The notes: a model not told the origin generated them from the letters alone. A DNA stretch of 64,000 nucleotides from Vibrio ziniensis (GCF_011064285.1 NZ_CP049331.1:372001-436000), one strand, 5' to 3'. Positions 45,074 to 54,583 are shown, counted from the first letter of the stretch. Made by a program: numbers and translations.

Positions 45074-45766
45074 TAGCCAAACTTTATGTTGACCAATAGC
45101 ACCTAAGAGGAGGTCAACATGAGAAAGCTATCTTCAGGAAAATGTAGCGGCATAAAAAGGCCATTTAAGCTTGAAGAAATCTGGCGAATCAGAACCAGAC
45201 TTGAGCTTGAGAATGACTTGATGCAGCTAGCTCTGCTAAATTTAGCCATTGATAGCAAGTTAAGAGCGAGTGATCTACTAAAACTTCACGTATATGATGT
45301 TTCTTCGCAAGGCGTGATTTACGAAAGGGTTCAATGCATTCAGCAAAAAACGGGAACTGCTGTACACTCTGAAATAACGCCTAGAACACAACAAAGTATA
45401 AGTCGATGGATTCACGCTGCATCCCTAGAAGCAAGCTGATTTTTGTTTCCAAGTTGTCGACGCAAAGGGCGACCTATCAGTTACTCATTTTATCGTTCGA
45501 TTATCAGGCGTTGGGCTGTAAAACTTGGGTTGAATGCAGACTATTATGGGACTCATTCAATGCGTCGTACCAAAGCTACTTTGATCTATGCCAGAACAAA
45601 AAACATCAGGGCGGTACAGCTTTTACTTGGGCATTCAAAGCTGGATAATACGATTCGTTACCTTGGTGTTGAACTGGAAGATGCTTTGAGGCTTTCAGAG
45701 CAAACGGACTGCTAGAGCCATTCATACAGGCTTTTCTCTACAGTTGAAAAGCCTGTGCCCCGTTCC
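45074..45766 (+). repeat. Recombinase-bearing direct repeat, copy 2
   Basis: 693-bp relative of 41208-41899: shared TAGCCARACTTTATGTTGACCAA start, AGGAGGTCAACATG, and terminal CAGGCTTTTC/GAAAAGCCTGTGCCCC hairpin. Confidence 0.75.
45119..45715 (+). pseudogene. Short tyrosine recombinase, broken by TGA at codon 107
   Basis: Same 198-aa frame as 41253-41849. ATG at 45119 with AGGAGGT upstream. Stop TGA at 45437-45439, where copy 1 has AGT (Ser); the frame is open before and after. The copy reads CAG at the codon that is TAG in copy 1. Catalytic residues flank the stop: R in KLRASDLLKL before it; THSMRRTK, LGHSKLDNT and RYLGVE after it. The two copies are inactivated by different single mutations. 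Confidence 0.85.
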
Positions 45767-46030
45767 TTGCCAGCAACCTTTTACCTCACAAATCACATTG
45801 AGGTGGTTTGACCTACTTCTTCTAATCAGCATAGTGCCTATGAAAGTGGGGTCTTACCAACTTAGCCAACTAGTTCGAATAGGCCGTCTTATTTCTATTT
45901 TTTAACCTACCGAAGAAACGTGTTCTCTGTTAGAGTCACCGTCAACTACGCTATTGAATAAAGACACTCACAGATCGCATGTCATTGATGGATTTTTATT
46001 CACCCTTAGAACTCATTTTAGGAATCCCTA
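45767..46030. other. Spacer before DUF1456 gene
   Basis: No gene or repeat seen. TTAGGAA (46018-46024) is the SD of the following GTG start. Confidence 0.5.
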
Positions 46031-46510
46031 GTGACTAACAACGAAATTTTACGTCGTATCCAACACGCGTTAAACCTTAAAAACGCGCAGATAATGAAAG
46101 CTTTCGGGCAGGCCGAAGTCACTGTGGCTCACGATAAAGTGGCAAACTGGTTAAAAGATGAAAGCGACAAATCTTGCGTTAAGATGAAGGATCAAGAGTT
46201 AGCGGTATTCTTAAATGGCTTTATTAACCTCAAGCGAGGAAAAAAAGACGGCGAGCAACCTAAGCCAGAAGTCACGTTGACCAACAACATGATTCTCATG
46301 AAGCTGCGCATTGCGCTAGACATGAAAGCAGAAGATGTGTTGGACGTATTAGAAGTGGTTGGTACTAGTTTAAGTAAATACGAAATTGGTGCGTATTTCC
46401 GCAAGCCAAACAACAAAAACTACAAACAGTGTGAAGACCAACTGCTGTGCGACTTCTTAAATGGTGTGCAGTTTACCAATCGTCCCGATTCTGAAGAGTT
46501 TACTGGGTAA
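46031..46510 (+). CDS. DUF1456 family protein (YehS-like)
   Basis: 159 aa, GTG start at 46031 with AGGAA about 7 nt upstream. Two repeats of the YehS-type module: TNNEILRRIQHALNLKNAQIMKAF near residue 2 and TNNMILMKLRIALDMKAEDVLDVL near 83, each followed by a KxxxWLK/YFRK segment and CxxxxDQxL.FLNG. Function unknown; the family is small, soluble and common in gammaproteobacteria. Confidence 0.88.
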   Translation: MTNNEILRRIQHALNLKNAQIMKAFGQAEVTVAHDKVANWLKDESDKSCVKMKDQELAVFLNGFINLKRGKKDGEQPKPEVTLTNNMILMKLRIALDMKAEDVLDVLEVVGTSLSKYEIGAYFRKPNNKNYKQCEDQLLCDFLNGVQFTNRPDSEEFTG

Positions 46511-46544
46511 TTTTTATCTCGAATCAAACGTGATAATTGATTAA

Positions 46545-46580
46545 AAAAGCGAGAACCCTTTTATTTGGCTACTCGCTTTT
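46545..46580 (+). terminator. Terminator after DUF1456 gene
   Basis: AAAAGCGAG...CTCGCTTTT, with a 17-18-bp loop, between two genes; moderate. Confidence 0.65.
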
Positions 46581-47122
46581 ATCATGCTAAAGACCGATAT
46601 TAGAGCTTCACAATCACGTCTACTCTTTGTCTTTCTTCAGTAGATACCTATCAAACCACGCTGAAATCTCGTCGGCTTTTAGAATCAAGACACACACCGC
46701 CCCCTATGACCCTACCAAGATAAACCCAAGTTAAAACCTTAAGCCAGTTAAGGGCCACTATTCTGGTCAAGATGTTCCAGACATCTTTTAGAGATTAACT
46801 AAAACTGACCACGTATATAGAGTTTCCCATGCTTTTGGTCATGCGTGCAGAGTCACGACTGACGCCATTGGTAACACGAATTTGCCCCATTTCAAGTTAG
46901 CCGATGAAAATAAGAACACGCGAGTAATCAATATTTACCCTACCTAAACTCATCTGAAGCATTTCTTATAAAGAAGACTAATTGCTTAACTGGATGTTGT
47001 TTAATATTGAGACTTCTACGATTTACACCTTGATTTTATAGAGTTTATCATCCACTTTTACATATGAAATTTTTTGCATTTAATCTGATTCTATAATTTG
47101 AAAATTAGCTAAGGATCGCATT
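46581..47122. other. Spacer with possible gene remnant
   Basis: 540 bp without an intact gene. On the minus strand at 46620-46690 a 23-codon frame (LKADEISAWFDRYLLKKDKE then stop) reads like a C-terminal gene remnant but is too short to assign. The last 150 bp are AT-rich and should hold the promoter of the DUF3604 operon (AAGGAT lies before its ATG). Confidence 0.4.
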
Positions 47123-48952
47123 ATGAAAACATGGAAGTGGTCACGTCTGGCCATAGCGACTACCTGCTATCTAGCCTCATTTATCGTTGTACCTTATAAC
47201 TTTGCAAATGAAGCAGAGAAAGACGTCCCTAAGAATCCGTTGAAAGAAGCCTATTTTGGTGAGCAACATGTTCATACGGGCGTATCTATGGACGCTTTCA
47301 TTGCAGGTAACAGGTTGACACCAGATGACGCATACCGATTTGCTCAAGGTGAAGAGATCATGGTGAACGGCAGTATGCACAAAATCAAAAGACCGTTAGA
47401 TTTTGTTGCAGTGACTGATCACTCCGAGTTTATGGGCGAAGCATACAGTTTGATGAATGAAGGTGCTCCGGGTTATGATCATGAACTGGCTGTGGCTTTT
47501 CGCGAAGCTCCTGACCTTCATACCGCTTTACAACTATACGTTAAAAATGTTCTTACGCCGTTAGCGGGTGGCGGGACACCTCATCCCGCGTTCTATCAGG
47601 GTGTGGAAGCAACAAAGTCCACTTGGAAAAAGAACTTTGAAGCTACAGAAAAACATTATAAACCGGGAACGTTTACAACTATACATGCCTATGAGTGGAC
47701 CTCTGCACCTGGTGGTTCGAATCAGCATCGAAATGTATTTTTCCGAGATACTAATGTGCCTGAGCTGCCATTTTCATCGAATGAGAGTAAAGACCCAGAA
47801 AAACTTTGGGCTTGGATGCAAACGCAGCGCGATGACGGTAAAAAGGTATTTGCTATTCCACATAATTCAAATGAGTCAAAAGGATTACTGTTCGCTGAGG
47901 CGAGCTTGACCGGTGTTCCTATCAACGAAGAGTACGCAAAAATACGAGCCAGCATGGAGCCATTGATCGAAATGATGCAGGTTAAGGGTAACTCAGAAGT
48001 TGTGCCTAATTTCTGGTCTAACGATGAGTTTGCAGATTTTGAAAATGCATTAACGATTCAAAAGTTCAATGGCCGTGGGTTTGTTAAGGAGAATTACGTT
48101 CGCTATGGTTTAGGGCGCGGTATTAAATACAAATCTGAACTTGGAATTAACCCATTTAAATATGGCTTTGTAGGTGGAACCGATAGCCATAACGGTACAC
48201 CTAGTAATGTCGAAGAGGACAATTACAAAGTCGGTAGCCATGGTTATGCTGACCAATCGGCTGAAGTTCGATCTAAGTCAGTATTAGAAGGCGAAATGTC
48301 CATTGCCGATGCTAACCCAGGTGCTTTGACAGCAGTTTGGGCGGAGTCTAATACACGAGGAGCGATATGGGATTCTATGTTTTCTAAAGAAACCTATGCC
48401 ACAAGTGGTCCGCGTATGAAAGTCCGTTTTTTTGCAGGTCAGGGTTTTGCGACAAAATATGACACTTATGAGGCTATGGTTTCTGATGGTTATAAAAAGG
48501 GCGTACCAATGGGACGCGATTACAAAAGTTCAAAAGCTCCCCAATTCCTAGTTTGGGCGATGAAAGATCCTATTGGTCCAAATCTAGATCGCATTCAGAT
48601 TATTAAAGGCTGGTTGGAAAATGGTGAAATGCGAGATACCGTGTACAACGTTGTCGCTTCCGGCAAACGTTTAAAATCGGATGGGACGGTCACACCTATT
48701 GATGCACCTATCAACCTTAAAACAGGTGAGTTTAATACCATCAAAGGTGATCCTGAATTAATGACAGTATGGACTGACCCTAGCTGGGATCCTAAACAAG
48801 AAGCTTTCTACTATGTACGTGTGCTGCAATTACCAACAGCACGTTGGAATCTTTATGACGAAATTCGCTCGGGTGTTAAATATCCTGATAGCGTCAAGAA
48901 ACAGATTGTTGAACGTGCATGGGCATCACCCATTTGGTATGAGGTAAAGTAA
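47123..48952 (+). CDS. DUF3604 protein, predicted secreted metal-dependent enzyme
   Basis: 609 aa with an N-terminal signal-type segment (MKTWKWSRLAIATTCYLASFIVVPYNFA). Motifs of a PHP-like metal site: EQHVHTG near 47-53, VTDHSEFMGE near 97, GGTDSHNG near 352. This is the DUF3604 layout. Likely a periplasmic hydrolase of unknown substrate. First gene of a tight operon with a parvulin and a HupE-like membrane protein (gap 6 bp, then 4-bp overlap). AAGGAT 10 nt before the ATG. Confidence 0.85.
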   Translation: MKTWKWSRLAIATTCYLASFIVVPYNFANEAEKDVPKNPLKEAYFGEQHVHTGVSMDAFIAGNRLTPDDAYRFAQGEEIMVNGSMHKIKRPLDFVAVTDHSEFMGEAYSLMNEGAPGYDHELAVAFREAPDLHTALQLYVKNVLTPLAGGGTPHPAFYQGVEATKSTWKKNFEATEKHYKPGTFTTIHAYEWTSAPGGSNQHRNVFFRDTNVPELPFSSNESKDPEKLWAWMQTQRDDGKKVFAIPHNSNESKGLLFAEASLTGVPINEEYAKIRASMEPLIEMMQVKGNSEVVPNFWSNDEFADFENALTIQKFNGRGFVKENYVRYGLGRGIKYKSELGINPFKYGFVGGTDSHNGTPSNVEEDNYKVGSHGYADQSAEVRSKSVLEGEMSIADANPGALTAVWAESNTRGAIWDSMFSKETYATSGPRMKVRFFAGQGFATKYDTYEAMVSDGYKKGVPMGRDYKSSKAPQFLVWAMKDPIGPNLDRIQIIKGWLENGEMRDTVYNVVASGKRLKSDGTVTPIDAPINLKTGEFNTIKGDPELMTVWTDPSWDPKQEAFYYVRVLQLPTARWNLYDEIRSGVKYPDSVKKQIVERAWASPIWYEVK

Positions 48953-48958
48953 GTTCTC

Positions 48959-49828
48959 ATGGTTAAGAAGATTATTAGTGAGCCTCTAGTCCACTTCGTT
49001 GTTCTGGGGGCACTGCTTTTTTCTGCTTGGTCATGGGTCAGCCCGACCAGCACAGAAGAGGGAGAAAGCGATGTCATAGTTATCGATCAGCGCCGTCTCG
49101 ATCATTTAGAGACGCTGTGGAAAGCACAATGGAAGAGGGAGCCTGCGCCTGAAGATGTGGCTGCAATCATTGATCGCCATTTGCGTCAGGAAGTCTTTTA
49201 TCGAGAAGCCATCAATATGGGGCTTGATCAGGATGACGATATTGTTCGGACACGTTTAGCTCAGAAAATGGAAGCGGTGGCGAGTGACTTAGGTATGTTG
49301 ATGAAGCCGCCAACTGAGACAGATTTACGAGACTTTTACTTACAGCGTAAAGGTTTGTTCACTTTGCCTGATGCATTTGCGTTTGAGCAAGTGCTTTATC
49401 TACCAGCAGAATCTAAAGATGCTGAATTAAAGGTGATGTTAGAAAATTTGAACTCGGGTGATGGTATACCAGAAAATCGAATCAATAAGCTATCTATCCC
49501 CAACTCTTGGGCGCTTACGTCAGTCAACTCACTTACAAATTCTTTTGGTGGATCATTTTCCGACTCGTTAGCGCAGTTACCTGTTGGTCAATGGGTTGGC
49601 CCTATCCCGTCTGGGCTTGGCTTACATCTGGTTAAAGTAACAGAAAATCAGAAATCACAACTCGCATCTTACGAAAGCATTAAAGGTTATGTTGAGCAGC
49701 AATATCAATATTATGCAGTTTTGGATGCTCAAAAGTCTATGTTTCAAGAGCTTTTGAACAAATATCAAGTCCAGATCAGTGCTAATAACGTACCCGAAGC
49801 AGTCATTCAGGAGTACGTTAAACCATGA
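48959..49828 (+). CDS. Parvulin-type peptidyl-prolyl isomerase, membrane-anchored
   Basis: 289 aa. Residues ~10-28 (PLVHFVVLGALLFSAWSWV) form a signal anchor. The middle has a PPIC/SurA-like helical domain (~35-125), then a parvulin domain (~125-250) including FAFEQVLYLP and WVGPIPSGLGLHLVKVTE. Starts 6 bp after the DUF3604 stop; probably needed to fold or deliver its partner in the periplasm. Confidence 0.85.
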   Translation: MVKKIISEPLVHFVVLGALLFSAWSWVSPTSTEEGESDVIVIDQRRLDHLETLWKAQWKREPAPEDVAAIIDRHLRQEVFYREAINMGLDQDDDIVRTRLAQKMEAVASDLGMLMKPPTETDLRDFYLQRKGLFTLPDAFAFEQVLYLPAESKDAELKVMLENLNSGDGIPENRINKLSIPNSWALTSVNSLTNSFGGSFSDSLAQLPVGQWVGPIPSGLGLHLVKVTENQKSQLASYESIKGYVEQQYQYYAVLDAQKSMFQELLNKYQVQISANNVPEAVIQEYVKP

Positions 49829-50820
49829 TTGTACGATTCATCGCCAACCTAATGGTTTGTTTTGTTTTTTGCATTTCGGTCGCTAATGCTCATGAAATAA
49901 GACCTGCTTATTTACAAATTGATGAATATGCGTCTAACCAGTATGAATTGCTTTGGAAAATCCCAACTAATAACGGCCTGGTCCAGAACATTAGACCTGT
50001 CTTTGCTGATAACTTTACGTTAACGCCACTGCCTGGTGAAAATGTAATTAATGGCTTTGTCCTCTTTCGTTATCATCTTACGGGCAAAAGGAGTCTTGGT
50101 GGCTCTTCGCTGATGATTGATAATTTGGATCGCACAACAATGGATGCCTTAGTCAATGTCTCATTGTTGGATGGTTCTAGGTATAGTTTATTGCTTAAGC
50201 CTCGTGATAATTCAGTGGTGATACCTGAAGTTCAAACTGGCTGGCAGTTAGTCTATTCTTATACGCGTCTTGGTGTTGAGCATATTCTTGAAGGATGGGA
50301 TCACTTAGCATTTGTTGCGGCATTAATGTTGATAGTCAGTGGCTGGTCAATGCTCTTTAAAACCATCACTGCTTTCACACTGGCACATTCAATTACATTA
50401 GCCATGGCAACGCTGGAGTATGTATCACTTCCTCCACCTCCTGTTGAAGCTCTAATTGCTCTAAGTATCGTACTTATTGCGTCAGAAGCTATTCATCTTC
50501 GTAAGGGGAGAAAAACGCTAGCCAGCCGATGGCCTTGGATTCTAGCGTTTACATTTGGCTTGTTACATGGTTTTGGTTTTGCTGGCGCACTCAAAGAAAT
50601 AGGACTTCCTCAAAGTGATGTACCAATAGCATTGTTATTCTTTAACGTGGGCGTTGAGTTGGGGCAACTAATGTTTATCAGCGCGATATTGGCTCTGGTT
50701 ACTCTATACCGAAAAGTTGCCAAGTTACCTGAAAGAGCACCTATTTTAACTGCTTACTGTATCGGTATATTAGCCACATTTTGGTTAATCGAACGTTTAG
50801 ACACCATGTTTATTAGCTAG
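49825..50820 (+). CDS. HupE/UreJ-family membrane protein
   Basis: 331 aa. Signal peptide (MIVRFIANLMVCFVFCISVANA), then a periplasmic beta domain (~23-150), then six TM segments. RLGVEHILEGWDHLAFVAALML near 153-174 is the HupE/UreJ signature (GxxHIxxGxDHxxF). HupE/UreJ proteins are thought to move nickel or other metals. ATGA overlap with the PPIase stop, so translation is coupled. The three genes look like a periplasmic metal/enzymatic system; the metal is not shown. Confidence 0.87.
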   Translation: MIVRFIANLMVCFVFCISVANAHEIRPAYLQIDEYASNQYELLWKIPTNNGLVQNIRPVFADNFTLTPLPGENVINGFVLFRYHLTGKRSLGGSSLMIDNLDRTTMDALVNVSLLDGSRYSLLLKPRDNSVVIPEVQTGWQLVYSYTRLGVEHILEGWDHLAFVAALMLIVSGWSMLFKTITAFTLAHSITLAMATLEYVSLPPPPVEALIALSIVLIASEAIHLRKGRKTLASRWPWILAFTFGLLHGFGFAGALKEIGLPQSDVPIALLFFNVGVELGQLMFISAILALVTLYRKVAKLPERAPILTAYCIGILATFWLIERLDTMFIS

Positions 50821-51408
50821 TGATGGTGCATAAAGCAAACCTTGAAATTTAACTAATATGCTCTGAGTTGTGTTGCTGGCTTTTACTTAAAGGCGCGGTA
50901 TAACATATCTGTGATTAAGCCTAGGAGCATTGTAAGCAATGGGTTATGCCTTTCAATTTGTGTGCAGTAAAAAGAGTAAGCGACAGCGAATTTATGTTCC
51001 TTGTATATGGGGGAACCCTAAAATCATCACTAAAAAACTTAGTTGGTGCTTGAATCGCAACTCTAGAAAGTGTTGCTATTTTTAGATCTGACCACTACAT
51101 AATATCGACTCTAACGATATTAGACACTTTTGATGAACTAATTAGATTATCGATGCAGAAGTAGCATGACTTGCGCTTAAATTACACTTGCGATGCGAAA
51201 CGTTATCGTTATCCGTGATTTTCTAATTTAAGTAGAAACTCTAAGTAACTTTTGTCCAGAAACGTGTTACAAAGGGTGGTCTAGTGTGTGCACCATTTTA
51301 AATCTGTGCTCGACGCGTGCTAAAAAGATCCAATGAAATCCTATTTTATGGCCCTTGATATCCAAGATAATCCTCTTAAATGCAATTAATTACAAGGACT
51401 TAAGGTGA
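50821..51408. other. Spacer between HupE gene and attR
   Basis: About 590 bp, no credible gene. No terminator with a strong T-tract follows the operon. Probably the right-end flank of the element. Confidence 0.5.
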
Positions 51409-51509
51409 ATTCAAAATCCGTTGCCTTCGGGCGTGGCGGTTCAAGTCCGCCTACCGTACCATAATTCATATGATAAAGCCTCGACGTAAGTCGGGGCTTT
51501 GTTGTATCT
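51409..51509 (+). repeat. attR: tRNA-Leu 3' fragment plus terminator
   Basis: Copy of 17306-17407. Identical from ATTCAAAATCCG through GTCCGCCTACC, then one G of the acceptor stem is missing (CCGTACCA in place of CCGGTACCA), CCATAATTCATA is shared, and after four changed bases the terminator AAAGCCTCGAC/GTCGGGGCTTT and TTGTATCT follow. There is no 5' half of the tRNA, so it is the displaced original 3' end. Confidence 0.9.
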
Positions 51510-51836
51510 GGCATTCACGTTTTTTGCGGCAAGATTTTGAGCTGTTCAAAGTGAACATCAACTGACCTATTTGATCCTTACCATTTCATAACTGGGCGCA
51601 ATTTTGCGTAACTTTTCTAAATTGCTCAGGTTAATGTCTTAGAGTTTTTCTTAACAAGCTTCTTTGGTGCATTCGTTTGCATTAAATTGGTGCGTTAACC
51701 TCTTTTTTTTCAGAGCTAGTATCACGCTAGGCACAAGATACAGACTTGCCTAGTTGGTCAGTTTTTTGCTTATTTGCCTGCAAAATAATAATTGCTCACG
51801 GAAGCTAGTTAGTAAGTGAGTCTACAAGGAGAAAGT
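51510..51836. other. Promoter spacer before the oxygenase gene
   Basis: First ~325 bp of chromosome beyond attR. No ORF. AAGGAG (51825-51830) is the SD of the next gene. Confidence 0.5.
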
Positions 51837-52802
51837 ATGACGCTACCTATTATTGATATTTCATTACTGCATTCTGAAAATAGAGCAGATTGGCAACCTG
51901 TTATTAAACAAATTGACAGTGCTTGTCGAGAGCTTGGTTTTTTCTACGTTATCGGTCATGGCATACCTCAGCAGCAGTTTGACGAAATTCAGTCGATGGC
52001 TAATTTGTTGTTTGGTTTGCCAGAGGACGATAAACAGCAAATCTCGATTGAAAAGAGTGATAATCATCGAGGTTGGGGGCGATTAAGTGCTGAAAAACTT
52101 GACCCGTTAGGTGAGCTTGATTGCAAAGAGTCATTTGATATGGCTTTAGATCTTTCACCATATCATTCGCAAGTAGAACGTTGTCCTAAGCTATACGGAC
52201 CAAATCAATATCCAAATATTGAAGGCTTTGCGCAGGCGGTCAGTCAACATTATTCACTTACGTTAGATGTAGGTTTGAAAATTCTAAAAGCGATGGCAAT
52301 TGCGTTAGGTGAAGATGAGAACTTTTTTTCTAAAAGCTTCAACTTGCCCATTTCTGTTTTGCGTATGCTTAGCTACCCAAGTCAAAGTGAAGAAACGAAT
52401 GGTGCTGGTGCTCATACTGATTACGGCTGCATTACTTTACTTTATCAAGACCAAAGTGGTGGATTGCAAGTTCTGAACAAGCAAGACCAATGGATGGATG
52501 CCCCACCAGTAAAAGGCGCATTTGTGGTGAATATTGGTGATCTTATGCAACGTTGGACGAACGATATTTATCGATCGACAAAACACCGAGTCTCTAGTCC
52601 AACAACAGGCAAATCTCGTTTTTCGATGCCTTTCTTTGTTGAACCTGATTTTGATACGCAGGTGGAAACATTAGCTTCGTGTCTAGAGGAAAAACAAGGT
52701 AAAGGAGGTTATCCGCCAATTACGGCAGGAGATTGGATTCTTTCTCGATTTGAAGATACATACTCCTATCGACGTGACGAAGAGATAGAAGCTACTATTT
52801 AG
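51837..52802 (+). CDS. 2-oxoglutarate/Fe(II) dioxygenase of the IPNS family
   Basis: 321 aa from ATG 51837, SD AAGGAG 6 nt upstream; a longer frame from 51816 overlaps that SD. DIOX_N region ~3-100, catalytic domain ~160-290 with HxD...H iron ligands (H in GAHTDYG, D two residues later, H in STKHRV) and the RxS 2OG motif RFSMPFF. Bacterial relatives of isopenicillin N synthase have various substrates, so no pathway is assigned. Core chromosome just outside attR. Confidence 0.9.
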   Translation: MTLPIIDISLLHSENRADWQPVIKQIDSACRELGFFYVIGHGIPQQQFDEIQSMANLLFGLPEDDKQQISIEKSDNHRGWGRLSAEKLDPLGELDCKESFDMALDLSPYHSQVERCPKLYGPNQYPNIEGFAQAVSQHYSLTLDVGLKILKAMAIALGEDENFFSKSFNLPISVLRMLSYPSQSEETNGAGAHTDYGCITLLYQDQSGGLQVLNKQDQWMDAPPVKGAFVVNIGDLMQRWTNDIYRSTKHRVSSPTTGKSRFSMPFFVEPDFDTQVETLASCLEEKQGKGGYPPITAGDWILSRFEDTYSYRRDEEIEATI

Positions 52803-53050
52803 ACAAGTGATTCTTATTATAGAAGGTGAGTGTAGATGATAAGAATTTCACTCACCTAACTTTTCTTATTTTTATGTAGAAACTCTCATTTGCATCATTA
52901 CTTAGTCTAATGTAATTCTTTGAATATATACGTATATGTTCAATTTTTGTTATCCTATTGTCTGCTTTCAAATTGATTGGCGTGGGTGCTAATGTCACCT
53001 TCATCTTCTAAAATGATAACTAAAGATAGGAACAGAGGTTTTAGTAAATT

Positions 53051-54319
53051 GTGGCGAGTATAAAAATCACTGTCGATAGATTACAACCTGGTCTACATAT
53101 ACGCTTGCCAGTTAAGTGGAACGAGCACCCATTCTTACTTAATAGTTTCAAAATTAAAGACCAAGAACAAATTCGCCTAATAAAGCATTTAGGCATTCAA
53201 CACGTATTTCTGAATCCAAACCAAAGCGACACTCAACCTCTACCTCCTGTAAACAATCTCACTCTGTCGGAAGACGCACAAGAAAACGAAGTGGAAAGTG
53301 ATATCAATAGTGAAGCTGATAAGCTCTGGCAGGAAAAACAAAACAGAATAGAGAAACTTAATGCTTATCGTCGTCGGGTGATCAGCTGTGAAAAGGAATT
53401 TGAACGTTCTCTTGCTCGCATGAGAGCTGTAATGAATAAAATCCGCAATCGCCCAATGGACGCTGTTGATGAAGCTGCTCAGTTGGTTGATGACATTGTC
53501 GATAAACTGCTAAGTGATGATAACGTTACTTTGCATTTAATGAATGGTAAAAGTGAATTTGAAGACATCTACTTTCATTCATTAAATGTATCCGTTATTG
53601 CCATGATGATTGGAAGATCGAAAGGGTACCCAGCAGAAGTTATAAAAGAGATCGCTTTTGCTTCTTTATTCCATGATATTGGGAAAATCCGAATTCCAAC
53701 GGCAATTGTGCGTAAGCAGACTCCATTAACTGAGCCTGAAAAAAATTACCTAAAAATGCACACTAAATACGGATTAGAAATTTCACAGAACATCAAAGAG
53801 TTTCCGGATAGTGCAAGAAGAGTTATTGAACAGCATCATGAGTTGCTTGATGGCTCAGGATATCCTCAAGGCTTAAAAGGTGAAGAGATTGACGAGTTAG
53901 CACAAGTTATCACAGTAGCTAATGCATTTGATAATTTGTGTCATCCGAATGTTCCAAGTGAACAAAAGATTCCATATGTGGCTCTTTCTTATTTATATAA
54001 GAACTGTAAGCATATCTATAACAATGAGAACTTGAACATCTTAGTTAAGTTCATGGGAGTCTTTCCTCCTGGGACGGTTGTCCAGCTTTCTAATGATATG
54101 GTTGGATTAGTTATATCGGTTAATGCAAACAGTCTTTTATATCCCAATGTACTTATTTATGATCCATCAGTACCCAGAACTCAGGCACCAATCATCGATT
54201 TAGCCGATAAAGATATAAAAATCGTTAATGCAATTTTGCCTCATAAGCTACCCGATAAAGTGAAAGAGTATTTAAATCCACGCTCAAGGATTTCCTATTT
54301 CTTTGATAGTGATGAATAG
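53051..54319 (+). CDS. HD-GYP phosphodiesterase (c-di-GMP type)
   Basis: 422 aa, GTG start at 53051, AGAGG ~12 nt upstream. N-terminal DUF3391-like domain (~1-130), coiled/linker region, then HD-GYP domain (~160-360). Metal and signature residues: HSLNVSVIAMM, FHDIGKIRIP (HD...K), MHTKYG, and QHHELLDGSGYPQGLKG containing GYP, then VITVANAFDNL with the final Asp. All key residues are present, so it should hydrolyse cyclic di-GMP or a relative. No signal receiver domain. A strong terminator follows, then the rRNA operon. Confidence 0.92.
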   Translation: MASIKITVDRLQPGLHIRLPVKWNEHPFLLNSFKIKDQEQIRLIKHLGIQHVFLNPNQSDTQPLPPVNNLTLSEDAQENEVESDINSEADKLWQEKQNRIEKLNAYRRRVISCEKEFERSLARMRAVMNKIRNRPMDAVDEAAQLVDDIVDKLLSDDNVTLHLMNGKSEFEDIYFHSLNVSVIAMMIGRSKGYPAEVIKEIAFASLFHDIGKIRIPTAIVRKQTPLTEPEKNYLKMHTKYGLEISQNIKEFPDSARRVIEQHHELLDGSGYPQGLKGEEIDELAQVITVANAFDNLCHPNVPSEQKIPYVALSYLYKNCKHIYNNENLNILVKFMGVFPPGTVVQLSNDMVGLVISVNANSLLYPNVLIYDPSVPRTQAPIIDLADKDIKIVNAILPHKLPDKVKEYLNPRSRISYFFDSDE

Positions 54320-54374
54320 TTATCCACAGGATTTTGTGAATAAGTTGTTCCTTTCTTGAGGGGGAGAAGTGCAT

Positions 54375-54418
54375 AAAAAAACGTTCGTTGTTTATTTAGG
54401 CAAACGAACGTTTTTTTT
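54375..54418 (+). terminator. Terminator after HD-GYP gene
   Basis: A-tract, AACGTTCGTT stem, 13-bp loop, AACGAACGTT, T8. It insulates the downstream rRNA promoters. Confidence 0.85.
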
Positions 54419-54439
54419 AAATAAATTTATTTTTTCCAC

Positions 54440-54467
54440 TTGCTAACTTTATTCATCTCCCTATAAT
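54440..54467 (+). promoter_or_regulatory. rRNA promoter P1
   Basis: TTGCTA - 16 bp - TATAAT with a GC-rich discriminator (GCCGCC), upstream of the 16S gene, with an AT-rich UP-like element before -35. Confidence 0.7.
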
Positions 54468-54555
54468 GCCGCCTCACTGACACGGCAGACGTCGCAAGGC
54501 TTCAGCTGGTGTTGGAAGAGGATAAGACTTCTAAAAAGAAAATTTGAAAAAGTGT

Positions 54556-54583
54556 TTGACACTGACAATTATCTCGCTAGAAT
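54556..54583 (+). promoter_or_regulatory. rRNA promoter P2
   Basis: TTGACA - 16 bp - TAGAAT with GCACCTCCGC discriminator, ~240 bp before the 16S start. Confidence 0.75.

Larger units (their letters stand above)
17306..51509. mobile_element. 34-kb integrated region at tRNA-Leu, containing a pipolin
   Basis: Bounded by a ~102-bp direct repeat of the tRNA-Leu 3' part plus its terminator. Contains two full tyrosine integrases, an excisionase-like gene, a piPolB-type polymerase, two broken recombinases, a WYL regulator, a DUF2787 gene and cargo genes. The internal 17-bp att copy at 24317-24333 suggests the region was built from at least two successive insertions. Genes around 17.7-20.9 kb look distinctly AT-richer than those at 21.3-34.2 kb. 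Confidence 0.85.

Noticed and set aside
46620..46690. Possible C-terminal gene remnant on the minus strand
   Set aside because: Only ~23 codons, upstream stop in frame; too short to name.
17600..51500. CRISPR array in the island
   Set aside because: No regularly spaced identical repeats of 24-40 bp were seen anywhere in the window.
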